The notes: generated by a model from the letters alone, not told the origin. A stretch of DNA of 54,233 nucleotides from Marinobacter sp. (GCA_030457765.1 JAKDUK010000011.1:1-54233), one strand, 5' to 3'. Counted from the first letter of the stretch, positions 37,830-48,581 are shown. Made by a program: numbers and translations.

Positions 37830-39409
37830 ACGACGCCAGAGGGAGTCTCGTCGCTGGGTGAGCAGGATGGCGCATTAGCCACAGGAAGCGTAAAGAAAAA
37901 TCGGGCGCCGCCATCTTCGGGGCGCTCAAAACCGATATCCCCTCCCTGAGCTTGAATCAGGGAGCGGCAAGTGGGCAGACCAATGCCCATCCCCTCATCT
38001 TTGGTGGTATAAAAGGGCAGAAACAGCTTTTCTTCGGCATCTTCTGTAAGCCCAACCCCATGATCACGAACTTCAACACGCACACAGCCTTCGCTGACCA
38101 CTCTCGCACTCACCTCCACCGGCTGTGCAGTTTCTGCCGCTCGTGTGGCCTCAAGGGCGTTCCGTATCAGGTTAAGAGCAACCTGCTGCACCTGTATAGG
38201 GTCGGCCAGAATATCTGGCAAATCTTCAGGCACAACAAGCTCGATAGCGCCGTCGTTGTTACGAGCATCCACCTCGGCAAATTGCCGCGTATCCTCCAGC
38301 AGCGCAGACACAGACAACACTTCTTTGCCTGTCGCTGGCTTTTTCATAAACCGCCGGATTCTGCGGATAATCTCGCTGGCACGGTGAGACTGCGCCTCAA
38401 TTTTGTCGAGGGTTTCCTGTAACAGATTCAAGTTCGGACTCTCAACGGACATCATCCGTTTGGAGACCCGCGCGTAATTGGCAATAGCTGTCAGCGGCTG
38501 ATTTACCTCGTGAGCAACACCTGCCGCCATCTCGCCCATGGTAGTCAGACGAGAAGTATGCGCTAACTGGTGACGCTGTTCCTGAACAAGCTCCCGCGCT
38601 TCCTCAAGCGCATGCTCACTCTCAAGTTCAGTCGTAATGTCACGAAACACAACCACTGCCCCATGCAACTCATCACTTTCGTGCTTAGGTGTTGAGCGGT
38701 ACTCCGCCGGAAAACCCGTTTCGTCTGCACGCAACATGCGTATATCGCGCTGGTTCTCAGCCACACCCAGGCGGCACGTAGCCTGAACAGGCAAACCATC
38801 CGGGCACTCTGACGCCGTAGCAAAGTGGGTTTCGAAAAAATTGCGCCCAATCAGATCTTCAACCGGGCTGCGCATGATTATAGCAGCGGCAGGGTTGGCA
38901 AACTCGATGGTGCCGTTTTCATCAAGACCGTAAATGCCTTCACTGATCGAATTAAGAATTCGGGCCTGATCGCCCTGCAGTTCACGATTGCGCGCCTGCA
39001 GCTCTCGTTCAAGCCGAATAACACGGGCATGGGTTTTTACCCTTGCGATCACTTCCTGCGACTGGAAAGGTTTGGAGATATAATCGGCGCCGCCCAGGGC
39101 AAACCCTTTAACTTTCGCTTGCAGATCATCCAGGGCAGACAGGAACACCACGGCACAATCAGCCGCTTCAGGATCTGCCTTGAGGCGTTCACACACCTCG
39201 TAGCCGTCCATTTCCGGCATCATGATGTCAAGCAAGACAACTTCAGGCTGGTGACGACGGGCCAGATCGAGGGCTTTCTCGCCTTCATTGGCAATCAACA
39301 GACGGTAGTCTTGGTCTTTCAGTGTTTCGTAGAGAACTTTCAGGTTCTGTGGATTGTCATCCACCAGCAGAACCGTAACCTCTGAATTTTCGCTGACGAC
39401 TTCAGTCAT
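37826..39409 (-). CDS. Soluble hybrid sensor histidine kinase (REC-PAS-HisKA-HATPase)
   Basis: A 527-residue cytoplasmic kinase without membrane helices. The receiver domain comes first (about 10-125, phosphoacceptor Asp at about 61 in VVLLDIMMPEMDG), then a short coiled coil, a PAS domain (about 145-265), the HisKA box with His at about 300 (GVAHEVNQPLTAI) and the HATPase domain (N-box NLIRNALEATRAAE; G-boxes DHGVGL and GMGIGLPTC). An N-terminal receiver suggests that an upstream phosphorelay modulates it. The FixJ-type regulator gene 46 bp upstream on the same strand is the probable partner. The signal is unknown. Confidence 0.93.
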   Translation of the reverse strand: MTEVVSENSEVTVLLVDDNPQNLKVLYETLKDQDYRLLIANEGEKALDLARRHQPEVVLLDIMMPEMDGYEVCERLKADPEAADCAVVFLSALDDLQAKVKGFALGGADYISKPFQSQEVIARVKTHARVIRLERELQARNRELQGDQARILNSISEGIYGLDENGTIEFANPAAAIIMRSPVEDLIGRNFFETHFATASECPDGLPVQATCRLGVAENQRDIRMLRADETGFPAEYRSTPKHESDELHGAVVVFRDITTELESEHALEEARELVQEQRHQLAHTSRLTTMGEMAAGVAHEVNQPLTAIANYARVSKRMMSVESPNLNLLQETLDKIEAQSHRASEIIRRIRRFMKKPATGKEVLSVSALLEDTRQFAEVDARNNDGAIELVVPEDLPDILADPIQVQQVALNLIRNALEATRAAETAQPVEVSARVVSEGCVRVEVRDHGVGLTEDAEEKLFLPFYTTKDEGMGIGLPTCRSLIQAQGGDIGFERPEDGGARFFFTLPVANAPSCSPSDETPSGVV

Positions 39410-39455
39410 ATAATAAAAGGCCGGTCAAAGAGATAACCGCATAATGCCGACGGGA

Positions 39456-40082
39456 TTACGGCGCGTCGATAAGGTTCTTTACGGACAGTACCATACGAAC
39501 CAAGTGTGCCAGTGAATGAGTGCCCATCTTATGCATGACGCGGGAGCGGTGAATCTCTACCGTGCGCTGGCTTATTTCCAGCTCGATAGCGATTACCTTG
39601 TTAGCCTGGCCCTCTATCATGCGATCCATGATCTCGTGTTCACGAGGGGTCAGGCTTTTGATCCGACGAATAATCTCCTGTTTTTCATCAAGGGTTTTGC
39701 GTTGCTCCAGATCCTGTGCCAGCGCAGCTTCAATTTTCTCAAGCAACGCTTCTTCACGATAAGGCTTCTGGATAAAGTCCACCGCGCCTTCCTTCATGGC
39801 GTCTACAGCCATGGGCACATCGCCGTGCCCGGTTACAAAGATAATCGGCAGAATAGAGTGCTTGTCGTTCAGCTTTTTCTGCAACTCCATGCCATCCATG
39901 CCCGGCATCCGAATATCCAGCACAATACACCCGGCCATATCTTCGGAGTAATCTTTGAGGAACACCGCCGCGTTCTCATAGGTTTTGACTATTTTTTCAT
40001 CAGACTTCAACAGCAGTTCCAGTGAGTCACGAACTGCTTCGTCGTCCTCTACCACGTACACAGTTTGCTGGATATCAGTCAT
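39456..40082 (-). CDS. FixJ/NarL-type response regulator
   Basis: A 208-residue two-domain regulator. The receiver has the acidic pocket (VVEDDEAVRDSLELLL), phosphoacceptor Asp at about 56 (IVLDIRMPGMDG), Thr (FVTGHGDVPMAVDAM) and Lys (IQKPY). The C-terminal LuxR-type helix-turn-helix covers about 142-205 (LTPREHEIMDRMIEGQANKV; SQRTVEIHRSRVMHKMG). It is probably phosphorylated by the downstream kinase. Target genes are not evident. It follows the Lon-like protease gene by 39 bp. Confidence 0.94.
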   Translation of the reverse strand: MTDIQQTVYVVEDDEAVRDSLELLLKSDEKIVKTYENAAVFLKDYSEDMAGCIVLDIRMPGMDGMELQKKLNDKHSILPIIFVTGHGDVPMAVDAMKEGAVDFIQKPYREEALLEKIEAALAQDLEQRKTLDEKQEIIRRIKSLTPREHEIMDRMIEGQANKVIAIELEISQRTVEIHRSRVMHKMGTHSLAHLVRMVLSVKNLIDAP

Positions 40083-40121
40083 GGGGGTGCTCTCTCCTGT
40101 CTGTTTTATTTTGGCCGCTAT

Positions 40122-42530
40122 TCAATGAATTGACGGATCTTTCTGATCGTCCTTGGCGTGTTTTTGACGTTCGTCATCACGCATTTTTTCAAGCCGCTGC
40201 TGGATAATGCCAAAAACGCTCTGTTTCGGATAGTTACCTTTGCGGTCCGCCTTGCCAGCGGGCTTGCCCAAAAGCAAAGTTACGGCTTCCTCAACATTCA
40301 ATACAGAGTACACGGCAAACCGGTTTTCCCGCACAGCCTGAACCACTTCGCTGTCTAACATAAGGTTTTGCACGTTGTTAGCCGGCACAATCGCACCCTG
40401 GGTACCCGTTAACCCACCTTTAAGCTGACAGGTAGCAAAGAAACCTTCCACTTTTTCGTTAACCCCACCAATAGGCTGCACCTCGCCAAACTGGTTAACA
40501 GAACCGGTAATAGCCAGATCCTGGCGCACCGGAATACCTGAAATTGAAGATATCAGCGCACAGAGCTCTGCCAGCGAGGCGCTATCACCGTCTACTTCAC
40601 CGTAGTTCTGCTCGAATGTCAGGCTCGCAGAGAGGGGCATCGGATCGTTCACTGCAAAGAGGGAAGAAAGCCAAGAGCTGAGAATTACCACCCCTTTGGA
40701 ATGAATATTACCACCCAGCTTTACATCCCGCTCAATATCCATAATCTCGCCATCTCCATAATAGCAGGTGGCCGTTACCCGGTTGGACAAGCCAAATTCA
40801 AACCCGCCCGTGGACAGCACCGACAACGCGTTAACCTGACCAACAACAGCGCCCTGCGTAGACACCAGTGTGGAGCCATCCCGAATTGAGTCGTAAAACT
40901 GGTCACGAATACGGCTACTACGGTACTTGGCGCTTTCTAGCGCCCGCTCCACGTGCGTATCTTTGATCAGTTTTGCGCTGGCCTGGCGAGCCCAGTAGTC
41001 TGATTCCCTGAGTAAGTTAGCAATATTGGCTGCATGCAAAGAGAGTCTATCCTGGTGCTCGGCCATACGGGCACTGTGCTCTATCACCCTTGCCACTGCT
41101 TTGTTTGAGCAGTGCAGCAGGCTCTTTTCTTTCACCACGCTGGCAATAAACTTAGCGTAGGTAACCTGGCCGTCATCCGAACGGTACATTTCGTTCTCAA
41201 AGTCTGCCGTTACGCGGAACAGCTCCGCAAACTCGGGATCGTAATCCTGCAGCAGCATCCAGGTTTCGCGATCACCGAACAGCACAAGCTTCACATCCAG
41301 AGGCACCTCTTGAGGCTCAATCGATATAGTGCCCGATAGCGTGAGCTCGCGCTCAAGGGAATTAATTTGAATAGACCTGGCTCTCAAGGCTCTTTTCAGC
41401 CCATCCCAAACAAAGGGCTGCTCAAGCATTTTGATGGCGTCCATCAACAAATAACCGCCATTGGCGCGGTGTAGGCTGCCTGCGCGGATCAAGGAAAAAT
41501 CGGTGAATACGGTGCCTTTGTAGGTCACATTCTCAACGTACCCGAACAAATTGTGATACGTTGGATTGTCTTCCACCACCATGGGAACTTCATTGGTTTT
41601 CTGATGCACTAACACATTAACCAAATAGCGGCGGGGCATTTTCTTATCCAAAGAGGCATAAGCGATAGCTGCCTGTTCTTCATTGTCGTCGAGAAAAATC
41701 TCCAAATTCTCAACTAAATCGGCGCGAACACCCTCAAAGAACGACACCACATCCGGAAGACCCTTGTAGCTTTCAATTAACGCATCAATCTGGTGGCCAG
41801 ATATGCCTTCCAAAGTTTCCTTATTCAGCGCCTGCTGCTTATCAGCGTACTCCTGCTCCCAATCCGCCAACTTGCGCAGCGCCTGGCGAAGCTTTTTCTC
41901 AAGTTTGTTGATCGAATCTTCATATTTATCACGCTGGGCATCGGTCAGTGCCTTGAACGTTTCTGCCGTATGGGGCTTGTCACCTTTCATCGCCACCAAA
42001 CGGTAACCGCCGGGCGTTGTAATCGTTAGGCTAACCTTCTTTCGTCGTGCTTGAGAGGCTACTTTCTCAAGCTCATCTTCCTGCCTCTTCCCGTATTCTT
42101 CTTTCAACTGCTCCGAGCGCTCTAAAAAACTGTCACTGTCGAAAGTTTGCGGAATAACCTTAACCAACCGCCGCATGAGCTTTTCCATGTCTTGCTTCAG
42201 CTGCACACCCTTACCGGCAGGCAACTGAAGCAGCTTAGGGACACGTGGCTCCTCAAAATCGGCGACATAACACCAGTCGTGGCTCTGTTGCTCAGTGTCC
42301 AGGTGATGCTCTAGATAACGCAGCATCATTGTGCGCTTACCCAGACCATTGCGCCCTACCGCATACACGTTATAACCATCATGGGGCATGGCCAGCGCAA
42401 ATCGGACCGCTTCCTGGGCTCGATTTTGGCCTACGATTTCAGCCAGGGGCTCCAGCTGTCTGGTGGATTTAAACGGCAGATTTTTCAGAACACAGGCTTT
42501 GTAAAGCTGAGGTGGAGACAGTGGCTTCAA
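40122..42530 (-). CDS. Lon-like ATP-dependent protease (AsrA/LonB-type, S16)
   Basis: An 802-residue protein with an AAA+ region (Walker A GRNGLGKRT, Lys at about 65) and a C-terminal S16 protease domain. The catalytic dyad is intact: Ser at about 650 (GDSAS) and Lys at about 693 (GVNEKVEG). Their spacing of 43 is the same as in E. coli Lon. A long coiled-coil insertion (about 170-270) separates the parts of the ATPase. Pseudomonas AsrA, a stress-linked Lon homologue, has this size and layout. The protein is expected to be cytosolic. The substrate is unknown. The two-component pair follows on the same strand. Confidence 0.92.
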   Translation of the reverse strand: MKPLSPPQLYKACVLKNLPFKSTRQLEPLAEIVGQNRAQEAVRFALAMPHDGYNVYAVGRNGLGKRTMMLRYLEHHLDTEQQSHDWCYVADFEEPRVPKLLQLPAGKGVQLKQDMEKLMRRLVKVIPQTFDSDSFLERSEQLKEEYGKRQEDELEKVASQARRKKVSLTITTPGGYRLVAMKGDKPHTAETFKALTDAQRDKYEDSINKLEKKLRQALRKLADWEQEYADKQQALNKETLEGISGHQIDALIESYKGLPDVVSFFEGVRADLVENLEIFLDDNEEQAAIAYASLDKKMPRRYLVNVLVHQKTNEVPMVVEDNPTYHNLFGYVENVTYKGTVFTDFSLIRAGSLHRANGGYLLMDAIKMLEQPFVWDGLKRALRARSIQINSLERELTLSGTISIEPQEVPLDVKLVLFGDRETWMLLQDYDPEFAELFRVTADFENEMYRSDDGQVTYAKFIASVVKEKSLLHCSNKAVARVIEHSARMAEHQDRLSLHAANIANLLRESDYWARQASAKLIKDTHVERALESAKYRSSRIRDQFYDSIRDGSTLVSTQGAVVGQVNALSVLSTGGFEFGLSNRVTATCYYGDGEIMDIERDVKLGGNIHSKGVVILSSWLSSLFAVNDPMPLSASLTFEQNYGEVDGDSASLAELCALISSISGIPVRQDLAITGSVNQFGEVQPIGGVNEKVEGFFATCQLKGGLTGTQGAIVPANNVQNLMLDSEVVQAVRENRFAVYSVLNVEEAVTLLLGKPAGKADRKGNYPKQSVFGIIQQRLEKMRDDERQKHAKDDQKDPSIH

Positions 42531-42776
42531 GATTGGGTCCTGTAACGGTTAACTCATTGGCCGGTCATTGTAGATTCTACAAACCAGTCTGTCGCGCTCA
42601 GGGGGAAGATTTATGGCAAACGTGGGAACAAGGCTCGGCTTGTGATTAGCCTCACACTTTCTCGCCCCTTCGTTGTCCTCGCCCATACCAGAACACTACA
42701 CTTAAACTTCTGGCAACCCTGTTTTAGTCTTATAGTCGGCGATAACAACTACAAAATACACAACGGATACCAATCT

Positions 42777-43154
42777 ATGAAGCCTGACTCGGCAGATCGC
42801 AGGATCAAGGATCGTTATCCCGCCTCCTGCCTGAAAGTGCAGATACGCGAGCGCGGGTTGCTCCGTCGCGGCAAAAACCCAGCGCAAGTTACCTGTCTTG
42901 ATCTAAACCGTTACGGCATGGCCATACTGAGCCCGCGGCCAATAGAGCCAGGCACACGGCTGCTTATGGATTTTGAAGGAAAGTATATCAATGAACCGGA
43001 GGTGTCTGCTCGGGTCATAGAATGTCATGCATTTCAGACTGGCTACAGGGTAAGTGTGCAGTTCAGTTACTGCCTCAATAAAAAGGGGTATTCCAGAGCA
43101 ATGGATAACGCTTTATCTCGCATTGAAGGCTTTTATAACCGTTTTGCCAGTTAG
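42777..43154 (+). CDS. PilZ-domain protein
   Basis: A 125-residue, single-domain candidate cyclic-di-GMP receptor. The PilZ signature is present in variant form: an Arg-rich start (ADRRIKDRYP, RxxxR-like) and DLNRYG, where the usual D/NxSxxG has Asn in place of Ser. The start is ATG 42777; the longer open frame upstream gives a non-family extension. It is convergent with the flavodoxin-like gene, 7 bp apart. The Ser-to-Asn change may weaken nucleotide binding. Confidence 0.82.
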   Translation: MKPDSADRRIKDRYPASCLKVQIRERGLLRRGKNPAQVTCLDLNRYGMAILSPRPIEPGTRLLMDFEGKYINEPEVSARVIECHAFQTGYRVSVQFSYCLNKKGYSRAMDNALSRIEGFYNRFAS

Positions 43155-43161
43155 CTTGGGC

Positions 43162-43632
43162 TCAGAACAACCCAGCATCCAGACTGGCAGCAACATACAT
43201 CCCCAGTTCACGGCACTGCCCTTCAAACTCATCACTGTATTCACCGCGACATAGCAATGGCTCCTGAACAGTTTTCCAGCGCAGCCCTGTGGTGATGCTT
43301 TCAATAGCACGCTGTGTTCCGGTGCCGTCGTGCCCCGCACGAATATAATACGTAAACGGAAGGCCCTGAGTTTTCTCCAGGCAAGGATAGTAGCTACGAT
43401 CGAAGAAATCCTTCAAAGCGCCGCTCATGTATCCAAGGTTTTCAGTGGTGCCGAGGATAATGGCATCACAGGCAAGAACATCTTCCGGGCCGGCATCTAG
43501 TGGCGCCAGCACGGTTACTTCTACGTTTTCAATGTCTTCATGACCTGCACCTTGCGCAACCGCTTCGCGCAAGGTGAGGGTATTCGGTGAAGGCGCATGG
43601 GAAACAATGAGTAATTTCTTTTTGCAATCCAT
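43162..43632 (-). CDS. Flavodoxin-like NAD(P)H-dependent oxidoreductase
   Basis: A 156-residue FMN-binding flavodoxin-fold protein. It has the N-terminal phosphate-binding loop (VSHAPSPNTLTL) and the TTENLGYMSGALKDFFDRSY segment typical of small NAD(P)H oxidoreductases. It starts 20 bp after recA on the same strand, the position where many gammaproteobacteria have recX. The reaction is unknown. Confidence 0.85.
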   Translation of the reverse strand: MDCKKKLLIVSHAPSPNTLTLREAVAQGAGHEDIENVEVTVLAPLDAGPEDVLACDAIILGTTENLGYMSGALKDFFDRSYYPCLEKTQGLPFTYYIRAGHDGTGTQRAIESITTGLRWKTVQEPLLCRGEYSDEFEGQCRELGMYVAASLDAGLF

Positions 43633-43652
43633 AAAGCCTCTCCCGGTGTGTC

Positions 43653-44702
43653 TTAGAGCAACTCACCACTTGTTTCTTCGGTTGTTTCGTCAGCTGCATC
43701 TTTCTTGGGTTCTGGCTTTGGCATCAGCCTATCACGCACGCTGGCCTCAATTTCTTTGGCAATGTCCTTGTGCTCTTCAAGGAACTTACATGCATTGGCT
43801 TTACCCTGACCGATTTTATCGCCGTTGTAGGCATACCAGGCGCCGGCTTTATCCACAAAACCTTCTTTAACGCCCATATCCAGCACTTCAGCCAGCTGAT
43901 AAATGCCTTTGCCGTAAAGAATCTGGAATTCGGCTTGGCGGAACGGTGGGGACACCTTGTTCTTAACAACTTTTACGCGGGTTTCGTTACCTACAACCTC
44001 ATCGCCGTCTTTTACAGCGCCAATGCGACGGATATCAAGACGAACGGATGAGTAGAACTTAAGCGCGTTACCGCCGGTGGTGGTTTCCGGGCTGCCGAAC
44101 ATCACACCGATTTTCATACGAATCTGGTTAATGAATACCAACAGGCAGTTGGCATGCTTCACGTTACCGGTAAGCTTCCGCAAGGCTTGAGACATCAGGC
44201 GGGCTTGCAAGCCAACGTGGCTGTCACCCATTTCGCCTTCGATTTCTGCTTTGGGAGTCAAGGCCGCCACGGAATCGACAATAATAACGTCTACTGCGTT
44301 GGAGCGTACCAACATGTCGCAAATTTCCAGAGCCTGCTCACCGGTATCTGGCTGGGAAACCAACAACTCATCGACATTCACGCCGAGTTTTTCTGCGTAA
44401 ATAGGGTCCAGCGCGTGTTCCGCGTCTACAAACGCGCAGGTTTTTCCGTCTTTCTGTGCCTGGGCAATAACTTCGAGGGTTAACGTGGTTTTACCGGAGC
44501 TTTCAGGGCCATAAACCTCAACAATACGACCAAAAGGAAGACCGCCTATACCCAGAGCAACATCCAGCCCAAGGGAGCCGGTTGACACTGCTGGGATAGC
44601 CTCGCGAGGCTGATCGCCCATCTTCATGATTGCGCCTTTACCAAACTGACGCTCAATCTGACCAAGCGCTGCGTTTAATGCCTTTTTGCGATTATCTTCC
44701 AT
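43653..44702 (-). CDS. recA: Recombinase RecA
   Basis: A 349-residue recombinase that coats single-stranded DNA, drives strand exchange and triggers LexA self-cleavage. Walker A GPESSGKT is at about 65-72. The core through [20 protein letters not shown] is near-invariant, and the tail is acidic. The start is ATG 44702 ([13 protein letters not shown]); the upstream open frame is not family-like. A LexA box lies 100 bp upstream. Confidence 0.99.
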   Translation of the reverse strand: MEDNRKKALNAALGQIERQFGKGAIMKMGDQPREAIPAVSTGSLGLDVALGIGGLPFGRIVEVYGPESSGKTTLTLEVIAQAQKDGKTCAFVDAEHALDPIYAEKLGVNVDELLVSQPDTGEQALEICDMLVRSNAVDVIIVDSVAALTPKAEIEGEMGDSHVGLQARLMSQALRKLTGNVKHANCLLVFINQIRMKIGVMFGSPETTTGGNALKFYSSVRLDIRRIGAVKDGDEVVGNETRVKVVKNKVSPPFRQAEFQILYGKGIYQLAEVLDMGVKEGFVDKAGAWYAYNGDKIGQGKANACKFLEEHKDIAKEIEASVRDRLMPKPEPKKDAADETTEETSGELL

Positions 44703-44801
44703 CAGTGCAAACCCTCTGTTGCCTATGCCGCCAGCGAGATAACACAAGCTGGCGGAGAGATAATGAATCGGAATCTGCAGAGTCGTTCCAGCAGACCTTT
44801 C

Positions 44802-44817
44802 CTGTATATTTGAACAG
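44802..44817 (-). promoter_or_regulatory. LexA (SOS) box of recA
   Basis: The minus strand reads CTGTTCAAATATACAG, an exact CTG-N10-CAG match to the gammaproteobacterial LexA consensus, about 100 bp upstream of the recA start. It predicts DNA-damage induction of recA. Confidence 0.93.
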
Positions 44818-44868
44818 TATTAAAACATACCCCGAGAAAGAGACCAACCCCTGTTATTGTGAAACCAT

Positions 44869-45369
44869 TCAGGCTTTTTCTAAAAAATGGCTAACGCCTT
44901 GTAGCGCAAAGAGAACCGCCTGGCGCCTCACCTGCTCACGGTCGCCGCTAAAGCGTTGGACAACCGCCTCGGTGGTTTCCACATCGCTGCCCCACGCGAA
45001 CCAAACTGTACCTACCGGCTTTGCATCACTGCCGCCTCCCGGACCCGCCACACCGCTAACGGACACCGCAACACTTGCGCCGGTTGCCGCTAAAGCCCCA
45101 GCGACCATTTCACGCACAACTGGCTCACTTACCGCTCCGTGATTAACGAGGGAGGCTTCGGTAACTCCAAGCAATGCCTGTTTGGCCTCGTTGCTGTATG
45201 TTACCAAGCCACCTATCACGTATGCTGAAGAGCCCGCTTTGTCGGTTAATACCTTAGCAACCCAACCACCAGTGCAGCTCTCGGCGGTTACCATTGTAAG
45301 ACCTGCTTCCGATAATTGGCTGGCCAATTGGTTTCCTGCTTGTTCGAGCTTATGGTCATTAGCGGGCAT
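44869..45369 (-). CDS. pncC: Nicotinamide-nucleotide amidohydrolase (CinA C-terminal family)
   Basis: A 166-residue cytoplasmic enzyme that deamidates NMN to NaMN in the pyridine-nucleotide salvage route. The family signature [24 protein letters not shown] stretch ([20 protein letters not shown]) and [18 protein letters not shown] are clear. The start at ATG 45369 has GGAG 6-7 bases upstream; an ATG four codons earlier (45381) is possible. The gene lies directly upstream of recA, an order shared with pseudomonads. It is divergent from mutS. Confidence 0.95.
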   Translation of the reverse strand: MPANDHKLEQAGNQLASQLSEAGLTMVTAESCTGGWVAKVLTDKAGSSAYVIGGLVTYSNEAKQALLGVTEASLVNHGAVSEPVVREMVAGALAATGASVAVSVSGVAGPGGGSDAKPVGTVWFAWGSDVETTEAVVQRFSGDREQVRRQAVLFALQGVSHFLEKA

Positions 45370-45451
45370 AGTGCTCTCCATCGTTTCATCACGGGCGTTA
45401 TTTTCTTACAATCCGTGGCTTCACCCAAAGCAAGATTATTCGGACTCGTTC

Positions 45452-48073
45452 ATGTCAGCAGCTCAGAACAACCAACCCAAGCACACTCCCATGATGCAGC
45501 AGTACCTGAAAATCAAAGGTGAGCACCCGAATGAGTTGGTGTTCTACCGCATGGGGGACTTTTACGAGCTGTTCTACGACGATGCAAAGAAAGCCGCAGA
45601 GCTAATGGATATCACCCTTACCGCAAGAGGGCAATCCGGTGGCAACCCAATTCCCATGGCGGGCATACCGTTTCACGCATCTGAAGGATACATTGCACGG
45701 CTGGTCAGAGCAGGTCAATCCATTGCCATCTGCGAGCAGATCGGTGATCCGGCCACCAGCAAAGGACCGGTTGATCGTCAGGTGGTCCGTATTGTTACTC
45801 CCGGCACCCTGAGTGATGACGCCTACCTGGAAGATCGTCGCGACAACCTGCTGACAGCCATATTTCACCACCGAGAGCAGTTTGGATTTGCATCATTGGA
45901 TATCTCCAGCGGCCGATTTGTGGTTTCAGAACTAGACAATCTGGAAGCTCTGCAGGGAGAACTGCAACGGCTGCGGCCGGCAGAAATTCTTATCAGTGAG
46001 GACTTCCCCTTTGAAGAAGTGTTAACTGACTTTACGGGCATTCGCCGCCAAGGGCCCTGGTTGTTCGAAGGTGATACGGCGCGCCGGGTGATCACGCAAC
46101 AATTGCAGGTTCGTGACCTGACAGGCTTTGGCTGTGAAGACCTCAATCTCGCTATTTGCGCCGCTGGCTGTCTACTGCAGTACGCAAAAGAAACCCAACG
46201 CACTGCCCTGCCCCATATCCGCAAGCTAACCCGTGAGCGCCGCGATGAAGCGGTGATACTGGATGCTGCCAGCCGCCGAAACCTGGAGATAGACATAAAT
46301 CTTATGGGCGGCCACCAGCACACACTCGCCTGGGTAATGGACAGAACTGCAACCTCTATGGGCGGCAGAGAGTTAAGGCGTTGGCTGAACCGTCCATTGC
46401 GGGATGTGGATGTGGTTCAGCAGCGCCAACAGGCGGTATCTGCATTGCTTGACGGTTTTCATTACGAACCGATACACAGCTTGCTAAAAGCCGTTGGCGA
46501 CATTGAACGTGTACTGGCCCGCGTGGCGCTGCGCTCAGCACGTCCCAGAGACCTGGCACGCCTTCGCGATGCGTTTCTGGCTTTGCCGGAGCTTCAACAC
46601 ACACTAACGCCGGTTAACTCGCCACATATTGCCGAACTGGCCACGATAATTAGCGAATATCCTGAATTGGCAAACATGCTGGAGCGCTCGATTATCGACA
46701 ACCCACCGGTTGTGATCCGGGAAGGTGGAGTGATCCGTGAAGGCTTTGATGAAGAGTTAGATGAACTACGCAACATTAGCGAGAACGCAGGCCAGTACCT
46801 GCTGGATGTAGAGACCCGCGAGCGTGAACGCACCGGCATCAGCACCTTGAAGGTTGGCTACAACCGGGTACACGGCTATTACATTGAAATCAGCCGGGCC
46901 CAGTCGGCTCATGCACCGGTGGATTATATTCGCCGCCAAACCCTGAAAAACGCAGAACGCTTTATTACGCCCGAGCTAAAAGAATTCGAAGACAAAGCTC
47001 TAAGCGCGAAAAGCCGTGCACTGGCCAGAGAAAAAGCACTGTACGACGAAGTGCTGGAAACAATGGCTGAACAACTTGCGCCACTGCAAGATGCAGCCCA
47101 GGCTTTGGCAGAGCTGGATGTGATCAACAACTTTGCCGAGCGTGCCACCACGTTACGCTTTGCCGCGCCTGAGTTCCGTGATTCCCCAGGTTTCGACATT
47201 GAAGATGGGCGACACCCAGTAGTGGAGCAGCTTCTTGATGAGCCATTTGTGCCCAACAACCTGGTTATGGATACTCAACGCAGGATGCTGGTTATTACCG
47301 GCCCAAACATGGGCGGTAAGTCTACCTATATGCGCCAAATAGCCTTGATTGCCCTGCTGGCTTATACCGGAAGTTTCGTGCCTGCAAACCGTGCCGTATT
47401 AGGGCCGGTGGATCGCATTTTCACCCGCATGGGATCATCAGACGACATTGCCGGCGGTCGCTCTACCTTTATGGTAGAAATGACAGAGACGGCAAACATT
47501 CTCCACAACGCCTCCGAATTCAGCTTGGTACTAATGGACGAAGTGGGCCGAGGCACCAGCACATTCGATGGCCTGTCTCTGGCTTGGGCCACGGCAGAGC
47601 ACATGGCGAAAGAAATTCGCTGCTACACATTGTTCGCCACGCACTATTTTGAGCTCACGCAACTGGCAGACGATCTGGAGCACGCGGTGAATGTGCACCT
47701 GACCGCGACCGAGCACGACGACAGCATTGTGTTCCTGCACAACGTGCACGAAGGGCCGGCCAGTCAAAGCTACGGCCTGCAGGTGGCTAAGCTTGCGGGG
47801 GTGCCGCAAAACGTTATACGCAACGCTAAAACGCAACTGGCTCAGCTGGAAGGTAATGCAACGCCAACCACGCCTCTGCAAGCGTCTGTAGCTGAACCTG
47901 GCCAGAAGCAGTCATCGGTAATGCCCAACAGCGCCGCTTACCAGGGCGACATGTTCGCCAGTACCGAACCCAGCGCCGTGGAAGACGCGCTTCAGGGTAT
48001 CGAGCTGGACGAATTATCTCCCAGAGAGGCGATGAACCGACTCTATGAATTGAAGGAATTATTGAAAAACTGA
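45452..48073 (+). CDS. mutS: DNA mismatch repair protein MutS
   Basis: An 873-residue mismatch sensor. The N-terminal mismatch-binding domain has the Phe-x-Glu region ([15 protein letters not shown]). Connector, lever and clamp domains follow, then the ABC ATPase with Walker [10 protein letters not shown] at about 617-625, Walker [17 protein letters not shown], and a C-terminal tetramerisation tail. The start is ATG 45452; the frame is open for 90 codons further but that part overlaps pncC and is not MutS-like. Length agrees with E. coli MutS (853). Confidence 0.98.
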   Translation: MSAAQNNQPKHTPMMQQYLKIKGEHPNELVFYRMGDFYELFYDDAKKAAELMDITLTARGQSGGNPIPMAGIPFHASEGYIARLVRAGQSIAICEQIGDPATSKGPVDRQVVRIVTPGTLSDDAYLEDRRDNLLTAIFHHREQFGFASLDISSGRFVVSELDNLEALQGELQRLRPAEILISEDFPFEEVLTDFTGIRRQGPWLFEGDTARRVITQQLQVRDLTGFGCEDLNLAICAAGCLLQYAKETQRTALPHIRKLTRERRDEAVILDAASRRNLEIDINLMGGHQHTLAWVMDRTATSMGGRELRRWLNRPLRDVDVVQQRQQAVSALLDGFHYEPIHSLLKAVGDIERVLARVALRSARPRDLARLRDAFLALPELQHTLTPVNSPHIAELATIISEYPELANMLERSIIDNPPVVIREGGVIREGFDEELDELRNISENAGQYLLDVETRERERTGISTLKVGYNRVHGYYIEISRAQSAHAPVDYIRRQTLKNAERFITPELKEFEDKALSAKSRALAREKALYDEVLETMAEQLAPLQDAAQALAELDVINNFAERATTLRFAAPEFRDSPGFDIEDGRHPVVEQLLDEPFVPNNLVMDTQRRMLVITGPNMGGKSTYMRQIALIALLAYTGSFVPANRAVLGPVDRIFTRMGSSDDIAGGRSTFMVEMTETANILHNASEFSLVLMDEVGRGTSTFDGLSLAWATAEHMAKEIRCYTLFATHYFELTQLADDLEHAVNVHLTATEHDDSIVFLHNVHEGPASQSYGLQVAKLAGVPQNVIRNAKTQLAQLEGNATPTTPLQASVAEPGQKQSSVMPNSAAYQGDMFASTEPSAVEDALQGIELDELSPREAMNRLYELKELLKN

Positions 48074-48219
48074 TGCAAAGTTGATCTGAGTAATAAGGTT
48101 ATAACGGCCAAACGCTTGCGGCTGCGAGGGCTGCTCCCTACAATATCGCCCATCAAATATAACCATGGAGCTTACACTAAGCTTCAGATGAGATTGACCA
48201 CTGGACCAGGGATCTGATT

Positions 48220-48543
48220 ATGGCGTTTATCGTTACTGATAACTGCATCAAGTGCAAACACACAGACTGTGTAGAGGTGTGCCCGGTAGACTGCTTTTAC
48301 GAAGGGCCAAACTTTCTGGTAATCGACCCCGACGAGTGTATTGACTGTGCATTGTGCGAGCCAGAGTGCCCGGTCGAAGCTATTTTCTCGGAGGACGAAC
48401 TGCCAGCGGATCAGGAGCAGTATGTAGAAATCAACGCAGATTTGGCAGCAAAGTGGCCTAACATTACCGAAAAGAAAGATCCGCCGGCAGATGCTGCTGA
48501 ATGGGATGGTGTTCCGAACAAACTGCAGTATCTGGAGAAGTAA
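48220..48543 (+). CDS. fdxA: Ferredoxin FdxA (7Fe-8S type)
   Basis: A 107-residue electron carrier. The N-terminal cluster region [18 protein letters not shown] and the second motif [17 protein letters not shown] give the 3Fe-4S and 4Fe-4S sets. The length and C-terminal extension ([14 protein letters not shown]) match the gammaproteobacterial FdxA family. The order mutS-fdxA is as in Pseudomonas, although rpoS does not follow here. Confidence 0.96.
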   Translation: MAFIVTDNCIKCKHTDCVEVCPVDCFYEGPNFLVIDPDECIDCALCEPECPVEAIFSEDELPADQEQYVEINADLAAKWPNITEKKDPPADAAEWDGVPNKLQYLEK

Positions 48544-48581
48544 TCCCGGCAAGTTTGACGCGATCGCCTAAACCAGAACAC

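Noticed and set aside
40122..42530. Identification as the main housekeeping Lon
   Set aside because: The Walker A variant, long internal coiled coil and lack of the usual Lon N-domain point to the AsrA/LonB-type branch.
45182..45451. 90-codon N-terminal extension of MutS
   Set aside because: It overlaps the coding strand of pncC in antisense and does not resemble MutS. The ATG at 45452 gives the standard start.
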